Origin: Clostridia bacterium | GTDB taxonomy: Bacteria > Bacillota > Clostridia > Christensenellales > Pumilibacteraceae | Assembly: GCA_017623455.1 (NCBI GenBank) | Contig: JAGAPA010000014.1 | Span: forward strand, 1-54,302 | Direction of reading: 5' to 3' | Length of the DNA stretch: 54,302 bases | Shown here: positions 16,639 through 24,644 of the stretch, one piece after another | Position numbering within the stretch: position 1 is the stretch's first letter | How the letters are laid out: each line of letters opens with the position of its first letter | The notes under the pieces: model-generated | Seen by the model: only the letters and a program-made list of their open reading frames with translations | Databases searched by the model: none | What the model was told of the DNA's origin: nothing | Program-made: the position numbers and the translations under genes

Positions 16639-17764
16639 TATATACCTCCACCATCATTTCTTCCGTTTTTTTCATACATTCCGTTTGCTCGTATACCGTG
16701 GCTTGCTCTAAGTATCGCTTTTCATACTCCGCACGTTCTTGCGGATGCTCTATCCAGTAGTCTATAACGCGCGCAAGGTCTTTGGGGTTTCGGTTTTTGA
16801 AAATACATTTTTCGTCCAGAGCAAAACCGCAGGTAGCGGAGCGCGGAGAAGAAGATACTATAGTAAGCTTTCCGCAAGCGATAGCTTCAAGACACGAAAT
16901 TCCTTCAAGCTCTATTTCTGCAGGGTGTACGTAAATGTCCGCGTAGTTGAGCACGTCTATTATCTCCGTTCTCGAATAGAACTTGAAAACGGGAGCTATG
17001 GGGAGGGATTTCGAGAGCTTTTTGTATTGCTTTTCCTTTACTCCCTGACCACCCAGAATAAGCTGAATGGATGACGCGTATTTGGAAAGCTTTACCGCTT
17101 TTATAAGCACGTCCTGAGCTTTTTCACGCGCGTATCTTCCCGTGGTAAGTATAACGGTTTTGTTTTTATATTCTTCGGGCTTTTCGCTTTCCCTTTTTTT
17201 TACGTATGAGTTAACGCCGTTGGAAATAACGTACGCAGGCGTGGTCTTTTTTACGTTTTTCTCGAATACGTTTCGTATAAAATCGGTTGGATAATGTATT
17301 CCGTCCACGTGTTTGTAAAAATGTTTGTAGATGAATTTGTATACGCCTTTATTAAGAGGCGAGAGGTTGTTGAGCTTTATATACGAGGTGAAGTTTTCCG
17401 CCTGCATGTGAAAGCCCGCGGTAATGGATATGCCCAGCTCTTTACAAATCTTCACCGCTTTCATTCCAAGCAGAAAGGGTAGCATAGAGTGAACGTGGTC
17501 CGCACCCTCTATCGCACGTCTTATAACGTCCTCCTGTGGTTTTGCAAGAGTTACTCCCACTTTTTTTACGTATGCGTTCAAAAGCTTGCCGAGTGAAAGG
17601 TTGGGTACGACGTAGCAGTTTTCTTCGTGTGTCTTGTCTTGGTCCGCGCACAGTATGCGCACCGTATGTCCTTGGCTTTTTAGGTGCCGTATCAAGTTCA
17701 TTGACGCTATCGTTGTTCCGTTGTTTTCTTCACCAAGCACGTCGCATACTACGGTTATTATCAT
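16604..17764 (-). CDS. GT4-family glycosyltransferase
   Basis: A 386-residue retaining glycosyltransferase with two Rossmann lobes. The N-terminal lobe begins MIITVVCDVLGEENNGT, with the glycine-rich acceptor-side loop. The C-terminal lobe has TTGRYAREKAQDVLI and the donor-binding HPAEIELEGISCLEAIACG stretch with the two glutamates of the EX7E motif. The donor is probably a UDP- or GDP-sugar. GGAG lies before the ATG. The downstream acyltransferase gene overlaps it by 35 bp, so a diacylglycerol or other lipid acceptor is plausible, as in glucosyl-diacylglycerol synthases. The acceptor cannot be read from the sequence. Confidence 0.8.
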   Translation of the reverse strand: MIITVVCDVLGEENNGTTIASMNLIRHLKSQGHTVRILCADQDKTHEENCYVVPNLSLGKLLNAYVKKVGVTLAKPQEDVIRRAIEGADHVHSMLPFLLGMKAVKICKELGISITAGFHMQAENFTSYIKLNNLSPLNKGVYKFIYKHFYKHVDGIHYPTDFIRNVFEKNVKKTTPAYVISNGVNSYVKKRESEKPEEYKNKTVILTTGRYAREKAQDVLIKAVKLSKYASSIQLILGGQGVKEKQYKKLSKSLPIAPVFKFYSRTEIIDVLNYADIYVHPAEIELEGISCLEAIACGKLTIVSSSPRSATCGFALDEKCIFKNRNPKDLARVIDYWIEHPQERAEYEKRYLEQATVYEQTECMKKTEEMMVEVYNEKQRTKNNIL

Positions 17765-17994
17765 AATAAGTCGTTTCTCCTTTTTTCGGTTTTGTAATAC
17801 GTTTCTATTTTAGCGGACGAAAATCTTAAAGTCCACTAAAAGAATTATACTGTTGAGTCAGACAATTCTACCGCTTATGTTTTAACACTCTACTATCGGT
17901 TTAGATGCGTAAAAACTCGCATACGTGTGCTTATTATGCGTAAATTTTACGTAAAAATCACGTATATAGCCCGTTTTTATTATTGTGTTAACGT
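17765..17994. other. intergenic DNA between the glycosyltransferase and XRE genes
   Basis: No gene recognised. A CGCATACGTGTGC motif at 17918-17930 recurs in related form elsewhere in the window (37018, 42549). The AAAATCTTAAAG-rich part near 17820 should carry the promoter for the glycosyltransferase operon, but no clear box pair stands out. Confidence 0.4.
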
Positions 17995-18028
17995 AAAAAA
18001 AGCGTTACGCAAAAATAATGCGTAACGC
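17995..18028 (-). terminator. terminator of the XRE gene
   Basis: Perfect 9-bp stem GCGTTACGC / GCGTAACGC with a 9-nt loop, followed on the minus strand by seven T, 17 bp after the stop. Confidence 0.85.
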
Positions 18029-18045
18029 CGTAAAGAGAGTAGCAT

Positions 18046-18246
18046 TTATTCTATCTCGGAAAAAAACTCGTCGTAAGTAAGATCAAAAGTTTTTACTATC
18101 GCCATAATATACGAAAGCTTGGGTTCGTTTATATCGCGCTCCCAATAGTCTATCGCTTTTTGGCTTACCCCAATAAGCTTGGCAAGCTGTGCCTGTGAAT
18201 AGCCCCTTTCTTTTCTTAATTCTCTTAAATATTGACCTGTTTTCAT
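18046..18246 (-). CDS. small XRE-family repressor, probably leaderless
   Basis: A 66-residue XRE helix-turn-helix protein. The HTH spans about residues 10-60 (YSQAQLAKLIGVSQKAIDYWE). No ribosome binding site precedes the ATG. Instead a TATAAT (18253-18258, minus strand) ends only 6 bp before it, so transcription should start at or next to the ATG, giving a leaderless mRNA. Two identical 15-bp palindromic sites sit over this -10 box and in the divergent promoter, which points to autorepression and control of the opposite transcript. It has its own terminator. Confidence 0.82.
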   Translation of the reverse strand: MKTGQYLRELRKERGYSQAQLAKLIGVSQKAIDYWERDINEPKLSYIMAIVKTFDLTYDEFFSEIE

Positions 18247-18252
18247 ACTTAT

Positions 18253-18258
18253 ATTATA
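18253..18258 (-). promoter_or_regulatory. -10 box of the leaderless XRE gene
   Basis: TATAAT on the minus strand ends 6 bp before the ATG. No good -35 box is visible at 16-18 bp. Confidence 0.55.
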
Positions 18259-18272
18259 GAAGAAATCTTCTT
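18258..18272. promoter_or_regulatory. XRE operator site 1
   Basis: AGAAGAAATCTTCTT, a near-perfect palindrome overlapping the last base of the XRE -10 box. Identical to site 2; the two are 29 bp apart. Confidence 0.7.
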
Positions 18273-18279
18273 GTTTTGC

Positions 18280-18308
18280 TTGACAAAGAAGAAATCTTCT
18301 TATATAAT
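18280..18308 (+). promoter_or_regulatory. consensus sigma-A promoter facing away from the XRE gene
   Basis: TTGACA (18280-18285), exactly 17 bp, TATAAT (18303-18308). Operator site 2 fills the spacer, so bound repressor should block it. Confidence 0.8.
18287..18301. promoter_or_regulatory. XRE operator site 2
   Basis: Second exact copy of AGAAGAAATCTTCTT, inside the spacer of the divergent promoter. Confidence 0.7.
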
Positions 18309-18314
18309 AATATT

Positions 18315-18510
18315 ACAATTTGTCGAAAGTGCTTATTTAGCGATAATATAGAGCTAAAAGTAGAATAAAAACTGCAAGTGCTTTTGAGTTTGTTTTCAAA
18401 GCGTATGTGGAAAAACGTGCGCAATTGAAAAATTCCCATGACCAACCCTAAACCCTTTTTTATCTGGAAAGACCAACACGCAAAATTAATAACGTGTTGG
18501 TCTTTTCTTT
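18315..18510 (+). ncRNA. candidate XRE-controlled small RNA (~195 nt)
   Basis: This is the interval from the predicted start of the consensus promoter at 18280-18308 to a strong intrinsic terminator at 18471-18510. It holds no ORF with a ribosome binding site; the longest reading, 24 codons from 18438, runs through the terminator stem and is not credible. A short regulatory RNA is the simplest reading. A very small peptide (for example from GTG 18378, 16 codons) cannot be excluded. Confidence 0.5.
18471..18510 (+). terminator. terminator of the candidate small RNA
   Basis: Perfect 10-bp stem GACCAACACG / CGTGTTGGTC with a 12-nt loop, followed by TTTTCTTT. Confidence 0.85.
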
Positions 18511-18533
18511 AGCGGAGGGCAGACCCCCTGTTC

Positions 18534-18791
18534 CCAACGTGGACGTTGGATCCGCTATTGTTCTTTGGTAAAGAAAACAATAAACAACCGTCAATTCTTT
18601 ATTTGTATTGTTGCATCCTGTTTTTGCAAACGTAGACGTTTGATCCGCTATTGTACTTTGACGGTGCGAACAGTTAACTATCGTCAATTCTTTATTTGTA
18701 TTGTCAGCATCCTGTTTTTGCAAACGTAGACGTTTGATCCGCTATTGTGCTTTGACGGTGCGAACAGTTAACAACCGTCAATTCTTTATTT
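18534..18791. repeat. tandem ~93-bp repeat, nearly three copies
   Basis: Units start at 18534, 18627 and 18721. Each opens with a 16-bp palindrome: CCAACGTGGACGTTGG in the first and CAAACGTAGACGTTTG in the second and third. The two outer changes keep the pairing. Each unit then has GATCCGCTATTGT, and closes with a second arm pair (TTGACGGT / ACCGTCAA in copy 3, with one G-U change in copy 2) before AATTCTTTATT. No coding potential. It does not look like CRISPR: too few copies and no unique spacers. Confidence 0.75.
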
Positions 18792-18867
18792 TGGTTGTAG
18801 GTATTCCATTTTTATGCGGTAACCTGAAATTTTATTTGAGGTTTTAGTGGTATTTTTGAAAATTGTA

Positions 18868-18896
18868 TTGCATTTTAGGGTAAGGTGTGGTAAAAT
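18868..18896 (+). promoter_or_regulatory. promoter of the 377-aa lipoprotein gene
   Basis: TTGCAT (18868-18873), 17-bp spacer, TAAAAT (18891-18896). Confidence 0.6.
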
Positions 18897-18936
18897 CAAA
18901 TATATCAAAAGAGGAAAACGTTATGGGAGGGTGTTT

Positions 18937-20070
18937 ATGAAAAAGAAGTTATTTTATTTTTTAGCCGTGCTTCTTGTGCTGCTAAGCGGTGTAATGCTTG
19001 TAGGCTGTGATATTTTTGCGGATATTGGAGATAACGGAGGAGAGATTCCCGTTATTGATAACACGGTGGATCTTGAAGTGTACACTCCCGAGGTGGGGGA
19101 TAATCTGCCCGAGGGCGAGGTTTTCTACAAATCCGTATCCGTAGATCTTGTTACCGAAATACACGGCAATTACAGAACGGACAGACCTTTTACTTTGGAT
19201 GCGGAGAACGAGAACAAGAGAATTTATCGCAATATTTATTTTTATGAGGACGACTTTTTTCAGGTTCTTTACTATAAAGATCCTAACGATTTAGGTGCTA
19301 TTTTTGCGATTATGAGTGACGAAAGCGACGGCGAGTACGCTGAGGTTGAGTACGACTACGGGAACAATCCGTTGCAGATAACAATTAAAAAGCAGGGTAT
19401 TTACGACCTTGTGCTTGACGTGGAAACCTTTGGAATCGATATGGTAAAGGTTGGGGATATAGATACGCCCGTATACGAGCAGATCAAGACCTGCGAGCTT
19501 TACGTGCATTTATCCGCTTCTAACGCTTCCTATACTCCGATGATGCTTGACGAGTCAACCAACGAGTATTATATAGAAAAAGACGTTCCCATGAATGCGT
19601 CAATCGGATTTTTCAACGCCTCGCATACCGCACGTTATAAAATGGACGTGGAAGCAAGCCTTAAAAACACCTTGGTATACAGGAACGATAATAACGTTGA
19701 GAAGGTGCAGGTTCACGTGGGCGGAAGATACAAAATTTATTTTAACGCTAAAACCTACGTATTAAGATTGGAGCTTCAAAATCCCGATACTGCAAGCTAT
19801 TTCTGTCAGGTGGGCTGGCAAGAGGGCAAAGAGCTGAGCCCTGTAAGCAGTTCTACGCCGTACCTGTTTGAGTATGAATTTGTGGCGGAAAGAAACGAGT
19901 ACGGTGTGTTTGTTGATCTCCCCTCATTCTACCCCTCGCTCGGTATGCCGTACGACCTTACCATTGTAAATGAGAACGGGGAGGAGGTTGCTTGGTACGT
20001 GGAGGAAGGAACGTACATGCTTAGGATAGACCTTAAAGACTTTAGGCTAACCGTAACAAGAAAAGAGTAG
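18937..20070 (+). CDS. predicted lipoprotein of unknown function
   Basis: A 377-residue protein with a lipoprotein signal peptide: KKK, a hydrophobic core, then the lipobox LVGC with Cys24 as the lipidation site. The mature part is acidic and rich in beta-type sequence with many Tyr and Asp, and I recognise no family. I chose ATG 18937, which has GGGAGG upstream; the frame is open back to 18847, but that start would cross the promoter. It has its own promoter and terminator. A role as an extracellular binding protein is possible. Confidence 0.7.
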   Translation: MKKKLFYFLAVLLVLLSGVMLVGCDIFADIGDNGGEIPVIDNTVDLEVYTPEVGDNLPEGEVFYKSVSVDLVTEIHGNYRTDRPFTLDAENENKRIYRNIYFYEDDFFQVLYYKDPNDLGAIFAIMSDESDGEYAEVEYDYGNNPLQITIKKQGIYDLVLDVETFGIDMVKVGDIDTPVYEQIKTCELYVHLSASNASYTPMMLDESTNEYYIEKDVPMNASIGFFNASHTARYKMDVEASLKNTLVYRNDNNVEKVQVHVGGRYKIYFNAKTYVLRLELQNPDTASYFCQVGWQEGKELSPVSSSTPYLFEYEFVAERNEYGVFVDLPSFYPSLGMPYDLTIVNENGEEVAWYVEEGTYMLRIDLKDFRLTVTRKE

Positions 20071-20163
20071 CGGAGTAAGAGGTAGTAATGGTAGATTTGT
20101 AACAGTTACTGCTATACGTTATTGAGAAAATCGGTTTTTTGTTTGTAAAATACGATAAAAAAA

Positions 20164-20199
20164 GAACTCCTATGAAGTGGAATCATAGGAGCTCTTTTT
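20164..20199. terminator. bidirectional terminator
   Basis: Arms GAACTCCTATGA and TCATAGGAGCTC (one mismatch) around a 7-nt loop, with A-tract before and T-tract after. It ends both the lipoprotein gene and the convergent vor operon. Confidence 0.85.
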
Positions 20200-20248
20200 G
20201 TCGGAGGACGCCGACATTTAGCACATACAATATGGAATTGTAAGCAAA

Positions 20249-20779
20249 TTAATAATTGTAGCCTGTTTGCAAAGCTTTAATATTTGCTTCAAGCAAGCTT
20301 GCACGCTTTGCAGAAACTACGTGTTTCATGGCCTCGGTCGCACTCTCTAAAGTTACAAGACCCGTTTCCTTAATCATTTTGCCAAGAATAATCATGTTTG
20401 CGAGAGTGGGAGTGCCAAGCTCGTTTGCAAGACGGGTTGCAGGGATGTAGAAAGCGTCTACGTCCTTACGCTCTACCTCTCTTGCAATAAGAGAGCTGTC
20501 TACAAAAATCTTTCCGCCCGAAACGGTATCCTTTTCGTATCTGTCGAGCGAGGGAAGATTCATTGCGATAAGAATGGTGGGCTTGGAAACGATGGGGGAG
20601 CCTACGGGTTCGTCGCTGATGATAACTCCACAGCTTGCAGTACCGCCACGCATTTCGGGTCCGTAGGAGGGAAGCCAGCTAACCTGCTTGTTCTCCTCAA
20701 GTCCCTCGTAAGCAAGGCATTTTCCTGCAAAGAGAACACCCTGTCCGCCAAAGCCTGCGATAAGAATTTCGTTAGTCAT
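20249..20779 (-). CDS. vorC: 2-oxoacid:ferredoxin oxidoreductase, gamma subunit
   Basis: A 176-residue gamma subunit of a 2-oxoacid:ferredoxin oxidoreductase (VOR/KOR type). The family signatures are [18 protein letters not shown] at the N-terminus and [16 protein letters not shown] near residue 40. It pairs with the alpha subunit, and the complex cleaves or forms 2-oxoacids using CoA and ferredoxin in the cytoplasm. It is the last gene of the ilvE operon, starting 3 bp after the beta subunit stop. The branched-chain assignment rests on linkage to ilvE; 2-oxoglutarate is the main alternative. Confidence 0.85.
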   Translation of the reverse strand: MTNEILIAGFGGQGVLFAGKCLAYEGLEENKQVSWLPSYGPEMRGGTASCGVIISDEPVGSPIVSKPTILIAMNLPSLDRYEKDTVSGGKIFVDSSLIAREVERKDVDAFYIPATRLANELGTPTLANMIILGKMIKETGLVTLESATEAMKHVVSAKRASLLEANIKALQTGYNY

Positions 20780-20782
20780 AGT

Positions 20783-21535
20783 TTAGTCCTCCTTCTTTTG
20801 AGCGCCCTTATCCTTGTATACGCCAAGGGGGTAGTAGGGGATCATATTGGTGTCAACCCATTCAAGAGCCTGAGAGGGAGTCATACCCCAGTTGGTAGGA
20901 CAAGTTGAAACGATTTCAATAAGGGAGAAGCCTTTGCCTTCAACCTGATTCTTAAACGCCTTCAAGATTGCCTTTTTAGCGTTTCTTACGTTCTTAACGT
21001 TGTTTACCGCAACACGCTCGATATAGTAAGGAGCGTCTAAAGCGGAGAGCATTTCGCTTACCTTAATGGGATAGCCTGCAGTCTTTACGTCACGGCCGTA
21101 GGGCGAGGTTTGGGTAACCTGACCGGGGAGAGAGGTGGGAGCCATCTGTCCGCCCGTCATTCCGTAGATTGCGTTGTTAACGAAAATAATGGTAATATTC
21201 TCGTTTCTTGTCGCCGCGTGAACGGTTTCCGCCATACCGATAGAAGCCAAGTCACCGTCGCCTTGATAGGTAAAGATGATATTTTCGGGCATAGCGCGCT
21301 TTAAGCCTGTAGCAACGGCAGGAGCTCTTCCGTGAGCCGCTTCTACCATGTCGCAAGCAAAGTAGTCGTAAGCCATTACCGCGCATCCAACGGGCGCAAC
21401 GCCAACGGTCTTACCTTCAATTCCAAGCTCGTCTATAGCCTCGGCAACTAAACGGTGAATAATTCCGTGCGTACAGCCGGGGCAGTAGTGTAAAGGAGCA
21501 TCCGTCAATGCCTTGGGTTTATCAAAAACTTTCAT
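20783..21535 (-). CDS. vorB: 2-oxoacid:ferredoxin oxidoreductase, thiamine-diphosphate (beta) subunit
   Basis: A 250-residue TPP-binding subunit. It starts with the conserved HYCPGCTHGI (an Fe-S or structural cysteine pair), has a VGCAVMAYDYF segment, the TPP/Mg2+ motif TYQGDGDLASIGM (about 89-101), and a NNAIYGMTGGQMAPTS loop. It binds the 2-oxoacid-derived acyl-TPP intermediate and passes electrons to ferredoxin. Its start is 2 bp beyond the alpha subunit stop, indicating translational coupling. Naming of VOR subunits varies between databases, so the symbol is approximate. Confidence 0.87.
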   Translation of the reverse strand: MKVFDKPKALTDAPLHYCPGCTHGIIHRLVAEAIDELGIEGKTVGVAPVGCAVMAYDYFACDMVEAAHGRAPAVATGLKRAMPENIIFTYQGDGDLASIGMAETVHAATRNENITIIFVNNAIYGMTGGQMAPTSLPGQVTQTSPYGRDVKTAGYPIKVSEMLSALDAPYYIERVAVNNVKNVRNAKKAILKAFKNQVEGKGFSLIEIVSTCPTNWGMTPSQALEWVDTNMIPYYPLGVYKDKGAQKKED

Positions 21536-21537
21536 TG

Positions 21538-22599
21538 TTACTTAACCTCCTTTGCCATATTTTTAATGCTTTCCAAAACCTGTTCGGGAGAGGGGATCAT
21601 ACCGCCCGTACGGTTGCAAAGAACAACGGGACGGGAGCAATCGATAGCAAGTTTTACGTCTTCTATCATCTGTCCCATAGAAAGCTCTACGCTAATAAAG
21701 CCCTTTACGGTTTCAGCTGCTTTTTTAAGTACTGCTTTGGGGAATGGCCAGAGCGTGATGGGGCGGATAAGACCAACCTTGATACCCTGCTTTCTTGCCT
21801 CAACCACGGCGTTTTTGGAAATACGCGAAGCAATACCAAAGGAAACTACGCAGTACTGAGCGTCTTCCATCATAAACTCTTCGTACATAACCTCGTTCTT
21901 TTCAATCTCGGCATATCTTTCATAACGTTCAAAGTTTGTCTGCTCAAGCTTTTCGGGATTGAGGTAGAGCGAGTTTACGATATTGTGCTTTCTTTCGCCC
22001 TTAGTGCCTCTTACCGCCCAAGGCTTTTCAACCTCTTTAACCTCGATGTCGGGAAGAGAAACGGGCTCCATCATCTGACCGAGCGTTCCGTCTGCAAGAA
22101 GCATTGCAGGAACTCTGTACTTATCCGAAAGATCGAAAGACTTGATGGTAAGGTCAGCCATTTCCTGAACGGAGGCAGGAGCAACTACGATAAGACGGTA
22201 GTCGCCGTGTCCGCCACCCTTGGTAGCCTGAAAATAATCGGACTGAGAGGGCTGTATTCCGCCAAGACCGGGGCCTCCACGCTGTACGTTTACGATAAGA
22301 GCGGGAAGGTCTGCGCCTGCTATGTATGAAATACCTTCTTGCTTAAGAGAAATTCCGGGGCTGGACGAGGACGTCATAACTCTATATCCTGCGCCTGCAA
22401 CGCCGTATACCATGTTGATTGCCGAAACTTCGCTTTCAGCTTGTAGGAAAGTTCCGCCTATCTTGGGCATACGTTTTGCCATATATGCCGCGATTTCCGT
22501 TTGGGGAGTAATGGGGTAGCCGAAGTAGTGTCTGCAACCTGCTTTGATTGCAGCCTCAGCGATAGCCTCGTTACCTTTCATTAAAACTTTGTTACTCAT
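21538..22599 (-). CDS. vorA: 2-oxoacid:ferredoxin oxidoreductase, alpha subunit
   Basis: A 353-residue alpha subunit, typically annotated as 3-methyl-2-oxobutanoate dehydrogenase subunit in Clostridia. The N-terminus has GNEAIAEAAIKAGCRHYFGYPITPQ, then the QAESEVSAINMVYGVAGAG and TSSSSPGISLKQEGI core, and GGPGLGGIQPSQSDYFQATKG. In the oxidative direction it yields branched acyl-CoA, CO2 and reduced ferredoxin; in the reductive direction it carboxylates branched acyl-CoA to the 2-oxoacid. It follows the ferredoxin subunit by 8 bp in the same operon. The N-terminal CxH/PIT motif is intact. Confidence 0.87.
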   Translation of the reverse strand: MSNKVLMKGNEAIAEAAIKAGCRHYFGYPITPQTEIAAYMAKRMPKIGGTFLQAESEVSAINMVYGVAGAGYRVMTSSSSPGISLKQEGISYIAGADLPALIVNVQRGGPGLGGIQPSQSDYFQATKGGGHGDYRLIVVAPASVQEMADLTIKSFDLSDKYRVPAMLLADGTLGQMMEPVSLPDIEVKEVEKPWAVRGTKGERKHNIVNSLYLNPEKLEQTNFERYERYAEIEKNEVMYEEFMMEDAQYCVVSFGIASRISKNAVVEARKQGIKVGLIRPITLWPFPKAVLKKAAETVKGFISVELSMGQMIEDVKLAIDCSRPVVLCNRTGGMIPSPEQVLESIKNMAKEVK

Positions 22600-22607
22600 A
22601 ATTCACC

Positions 22608-22814
22608 TCACTTTTCGACAGTAATTACGCAGTCGGGGCACATCGTAGCGCAGAATGCGCAACCAATGCACTTTTCCTGATCGGTAATTTCTGCCGGAGA
22701 ATGACCTTTTGCGTTGATTCTGTCTTTTGCGATAGCCAGAATCTTTTTGGGGCAAGCGTCTATACAAAGACCGCAACCCTTGCAAAGATTGTCGTTAAAA
22801 GTTACCTTTGCCAT
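22608..22814 (-). CDS. vorD: 2x[4Fe-4S] ferredoxin subunit of the 2-oxoacid oxidoreductase
   Basis: A 68-residue ferredoxin-like delta subunit with two cluster motifs, CKGCGLCIDACP and CIGCAFCATMCP. It carries electrons between the TPP subunit and the external ferredoxin. I chose the ATG at 22814 (AAGGAG upstream); the frame continues to 22838, but that would overlap the preceding gene further. The ribosome binding site is inside the end of the P-loop gene. Confidence 0.88.
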   Translation of the reverse strand: MAKVTFNDNLCKGCGLCIDACPKKILAIAKDRINAKGHSPAEITDQEKCIGCAFCATMCPDCVITVEK

Positions 22815-22818
22815 ACTT

Positions 22819-23496
22819 TTATATCTCCTTAATGTCAAAATATTTTTTCTGTAACGTCATTGCGAATTTATCATCCGCCGTATATTGTTTTCCAACCTCT
22901 TCACTTACCGAGGTGAAAAGAATGGGAAGTCCTGTTTTTTTGCTTAGCTCGTCAGCCTTTGCTTTCGTACTCAAAACGTCGTCAGCCTTGGTAAGGTTGC
23001 CAAGATTAGAGTTGTTTACGATAGCTGTAAACTTGATTTTGCACGCGTCCTCTATCTCGCGCATAACCTCTATTGCCGAAGTAACGTCGGGGGTTAAGGG
23101 GCGGAAGAAGTTTACCACGAATACCATTTCGTAATCGTTTTCTTCCTTAATAAAGTTTGCATATCTGCCCAAGGCATACGCGCCTCTGTCATCTCCGCCA
23201 ACGTCTAACACGGCGTAGTAGTTTTTGTCCCACACGAGCGCATAAAGCTGTTGGGGGAGAGCCGGGAGGTCAACGTTGGAGTTTGCAAAAGCAGGAGAAA
23301 TAAGTTCTATGCCTGCCTCGCTCAGTTCCTTTGCGCTGTCCTTGGTACGAAAGTACGGATTGACGATATCCATATCTCCGATTTTTACGGGGTAACCGTT
23401 TTGCTTGATACGTATCGCGTAATTTACGGCAATATTGGTTTTTCCGCTACCGTAATGTCCTGCAAAAATAGTTACGCGTTTTGGCTTTGCGTTCAT
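22819..23496 (-). CDS. P-loop ATPase of the MinD/ParA/CobQ group
   Basis: A 225-residue protein with a Walker A motif GHYGSGKT near residue 13, a DMDIVNPYFR switch-like segment near 42, and an LDVGGDDRG Walker B/switch region near 98. It lacks the deviant second lysine of classic ParA/MinD. Its stop is 5 bp before the ferredoxin ATG, and its ATG overlaps the ilvE stop by one base. This strict coupling suggests a job in assembling or energising the oxidoreductase, for instance Fe-S or cofactor insertion as CooC/Mrp relatives do. That is inference. I know no proven function for it. Confidence 0.7.
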   Translation of the reverse strand: MNAKPKRVTIFAGHYGSGKTNIAVNYAIRIKQNGYPVKIGDMDIVNPYFRTKDSAKELSEAGIELISPAFANSNVDLPALPQQLYALVWDKNYYAVLDVGGDDRGAYALGRYANFIKEENDYEMVFVVNFFRPLTPDVTSAIEVMREIEDACKIKFTAIVNNSNLGNLTKADDVLSTKAKADELSKKTGLPILFTSVSEEVGKQYTADDKFAMTLQKKYFDIKEI

Positions 23497-24566
23497 TAGA
23501 TTTTTACGCTCCAGCCCTTGTTCTCTTCAATCTTGCCCCACTGAATTCCGGTAAGGTTGTCGTAAAGCTTTTGGGTAAGAGGTCCAATCTCGTTGTTAGA
23601 AACGGTGTAGTCCTTGCCGTTGTAGAAAAGGTGTCCGATGGGCGAAACAACAGCCGCTGTTCCCGTTCCCCAAGCCTCTTCCAGCTCGCCTTTTTCGCAA
23701 GCTTCAAACAATTCGTCAACAGAGAAGAGTCTTTCTTCAACTTCGTATCCCCAATCCTTCAATAGCTCTATGCACGACTTTCTGGTAATTCCGGGAAGAA
23801 TAGATCCGCTGAGCATGGGGGTTACGATTTTGCCACCAATTTTGAACATAACGTTCATAGCGCCAACTTCTTCAATATACTTTCTCTCCACGCCGTCAAG
23901 CCACAAAACCTGAGCGTAGCCCTTTTCTTCTGCGCGTTGTCCCGCTCTCATGCTTGCCGCATAGTTTCCGCCACACTTAGCGTAACCCGTTCCGCCTCTT
24001 ACCGCTCTTACGTCCTCGTTTTCGATAGCAATTTTTACGGGCTTAAGACCGGAAGCGTAGTATGCGCCTACGGGCGAGCAAATGATAACGAATACCGCGT
24101 TGTGTACTGCGTGTACGCCAAGGTGAGGATCGTTACCGTAAATGAAGGGACGGATATAAAGCGAAGTTCCCTCGTTGTGGGGTATCCAATCCTGCTCAAG
24201 CTCTACAAGCTTGGTGATAGCGTCGAGCGCGCCCTCTTCGTCAAGAAGGGGAAGACAGATTCTCTCCGCGCTTTTGTTAAGACGCTTAACGTTCTCCATA
24301 GGACGGAAAAGTCTGATAGATCCGTCAACCGCTCTGTATGCTTTCATGCCTTCAAAGATTTCCGCTCCGTAGTGGAAAACGGTGGATGCAGGATGTGTGG
24401 GGATAGGTCCAAAGGGAACTATTCTCGCATCGTGCCATCCCTTTTCTGCGGAATATTCCATAATAAACATATGGTCTGTAAAAATCTTTCCAAATCCAAG
24501 CTTGCTTTCGTCCGTGGGCTTGGGCTGGGGGTTTGCTGTTTTTGTAATGGTGATATCGTATTTCAT
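23496..24566 (-). CDS. ilvE: branched-chain amino acid aminotransferase
   Basis: A 356-residue PLP enzyme of fold type IV, BCAT type II. Diagnostic are HYGAEIFEGMKAYR (about 65-78), YIRPF (about 137-141), the PLP lysine Lys197 in GTGYAKCGGNYAAS, ERKYIEEVGAMNVMF and a C-terminal GTGTAAVVSPI. It interconverts Val, Leu and Ile with their 2-oxoacids. It heads the operon ilvE - P-loop ATPase - ferredoxin - alpha - beta - gamma, so its 2-oxoacids are the obvious substrates or products of the oxidoreductase. GGAGG precedes the ATG. No T-box or attenuator fits in the short leader. Confidence 0.93.
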   Translation of the reverse strand: MKYDITITKTANPQPKPTDESKLGFGKIFTDHMFIMEYSAEKGWHDARIVPFGPIPTHPASTVFHYGAEIFEGMKAYRAVDGSIRLFRPMENVKRLNKSAERICLPLLDEEGALDAITKLVELEQDWIPHNEGTSLYIRPFIYGNDPHLGVHAVHNAVFVIICSPVGAYYASGLKPVKIAIENEDVRAVRGGTGYAKCGGNYAASMRAGQRAEEKGYAQVLWLDGVERKYIEEVGAMNVMFKIGGKIVTPMLSGSILPGITRKSCIELLKDWGYEVEERLFSVDELFEACEKGELEEAWGTGTAAVVSPIGHLFYNGKDYTVSNNEIGPLTQKLYDNLTGIQWGKIEENKGWSVKI

Positions 24567-24589
24567 AATTTGTTTACCTCCTGTAAAAA

Positions 24590-24595
24590 ATTATA
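24590..24595 (-). promoter_or_regulatory. -10 box of the ilvE-vor operon
   Basis: Minus strand TATAAT 24 bp before the ilvE ATG. A good -35 box is not visible. The leader would be about 20 nt, which excludes a long riboswitch. Confidence 0.45.
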
Positions 24596-24644
24596 ACTTG
24601 TTAAAATTAAATAAATTCTAAAGTGTGCGCCTACCGAAAAATAA

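Noticed and set aside
18438-18512. 24-codon ORF in the candidate small RNA
   Set aside because: No ribosome binding site, and its 3' half is the terminator hairpin.
18534-18791. CRISPR array
   Set aside because: Only about three units of 93 bp, with almost no unique spacer sequence and no cas genes nearby.
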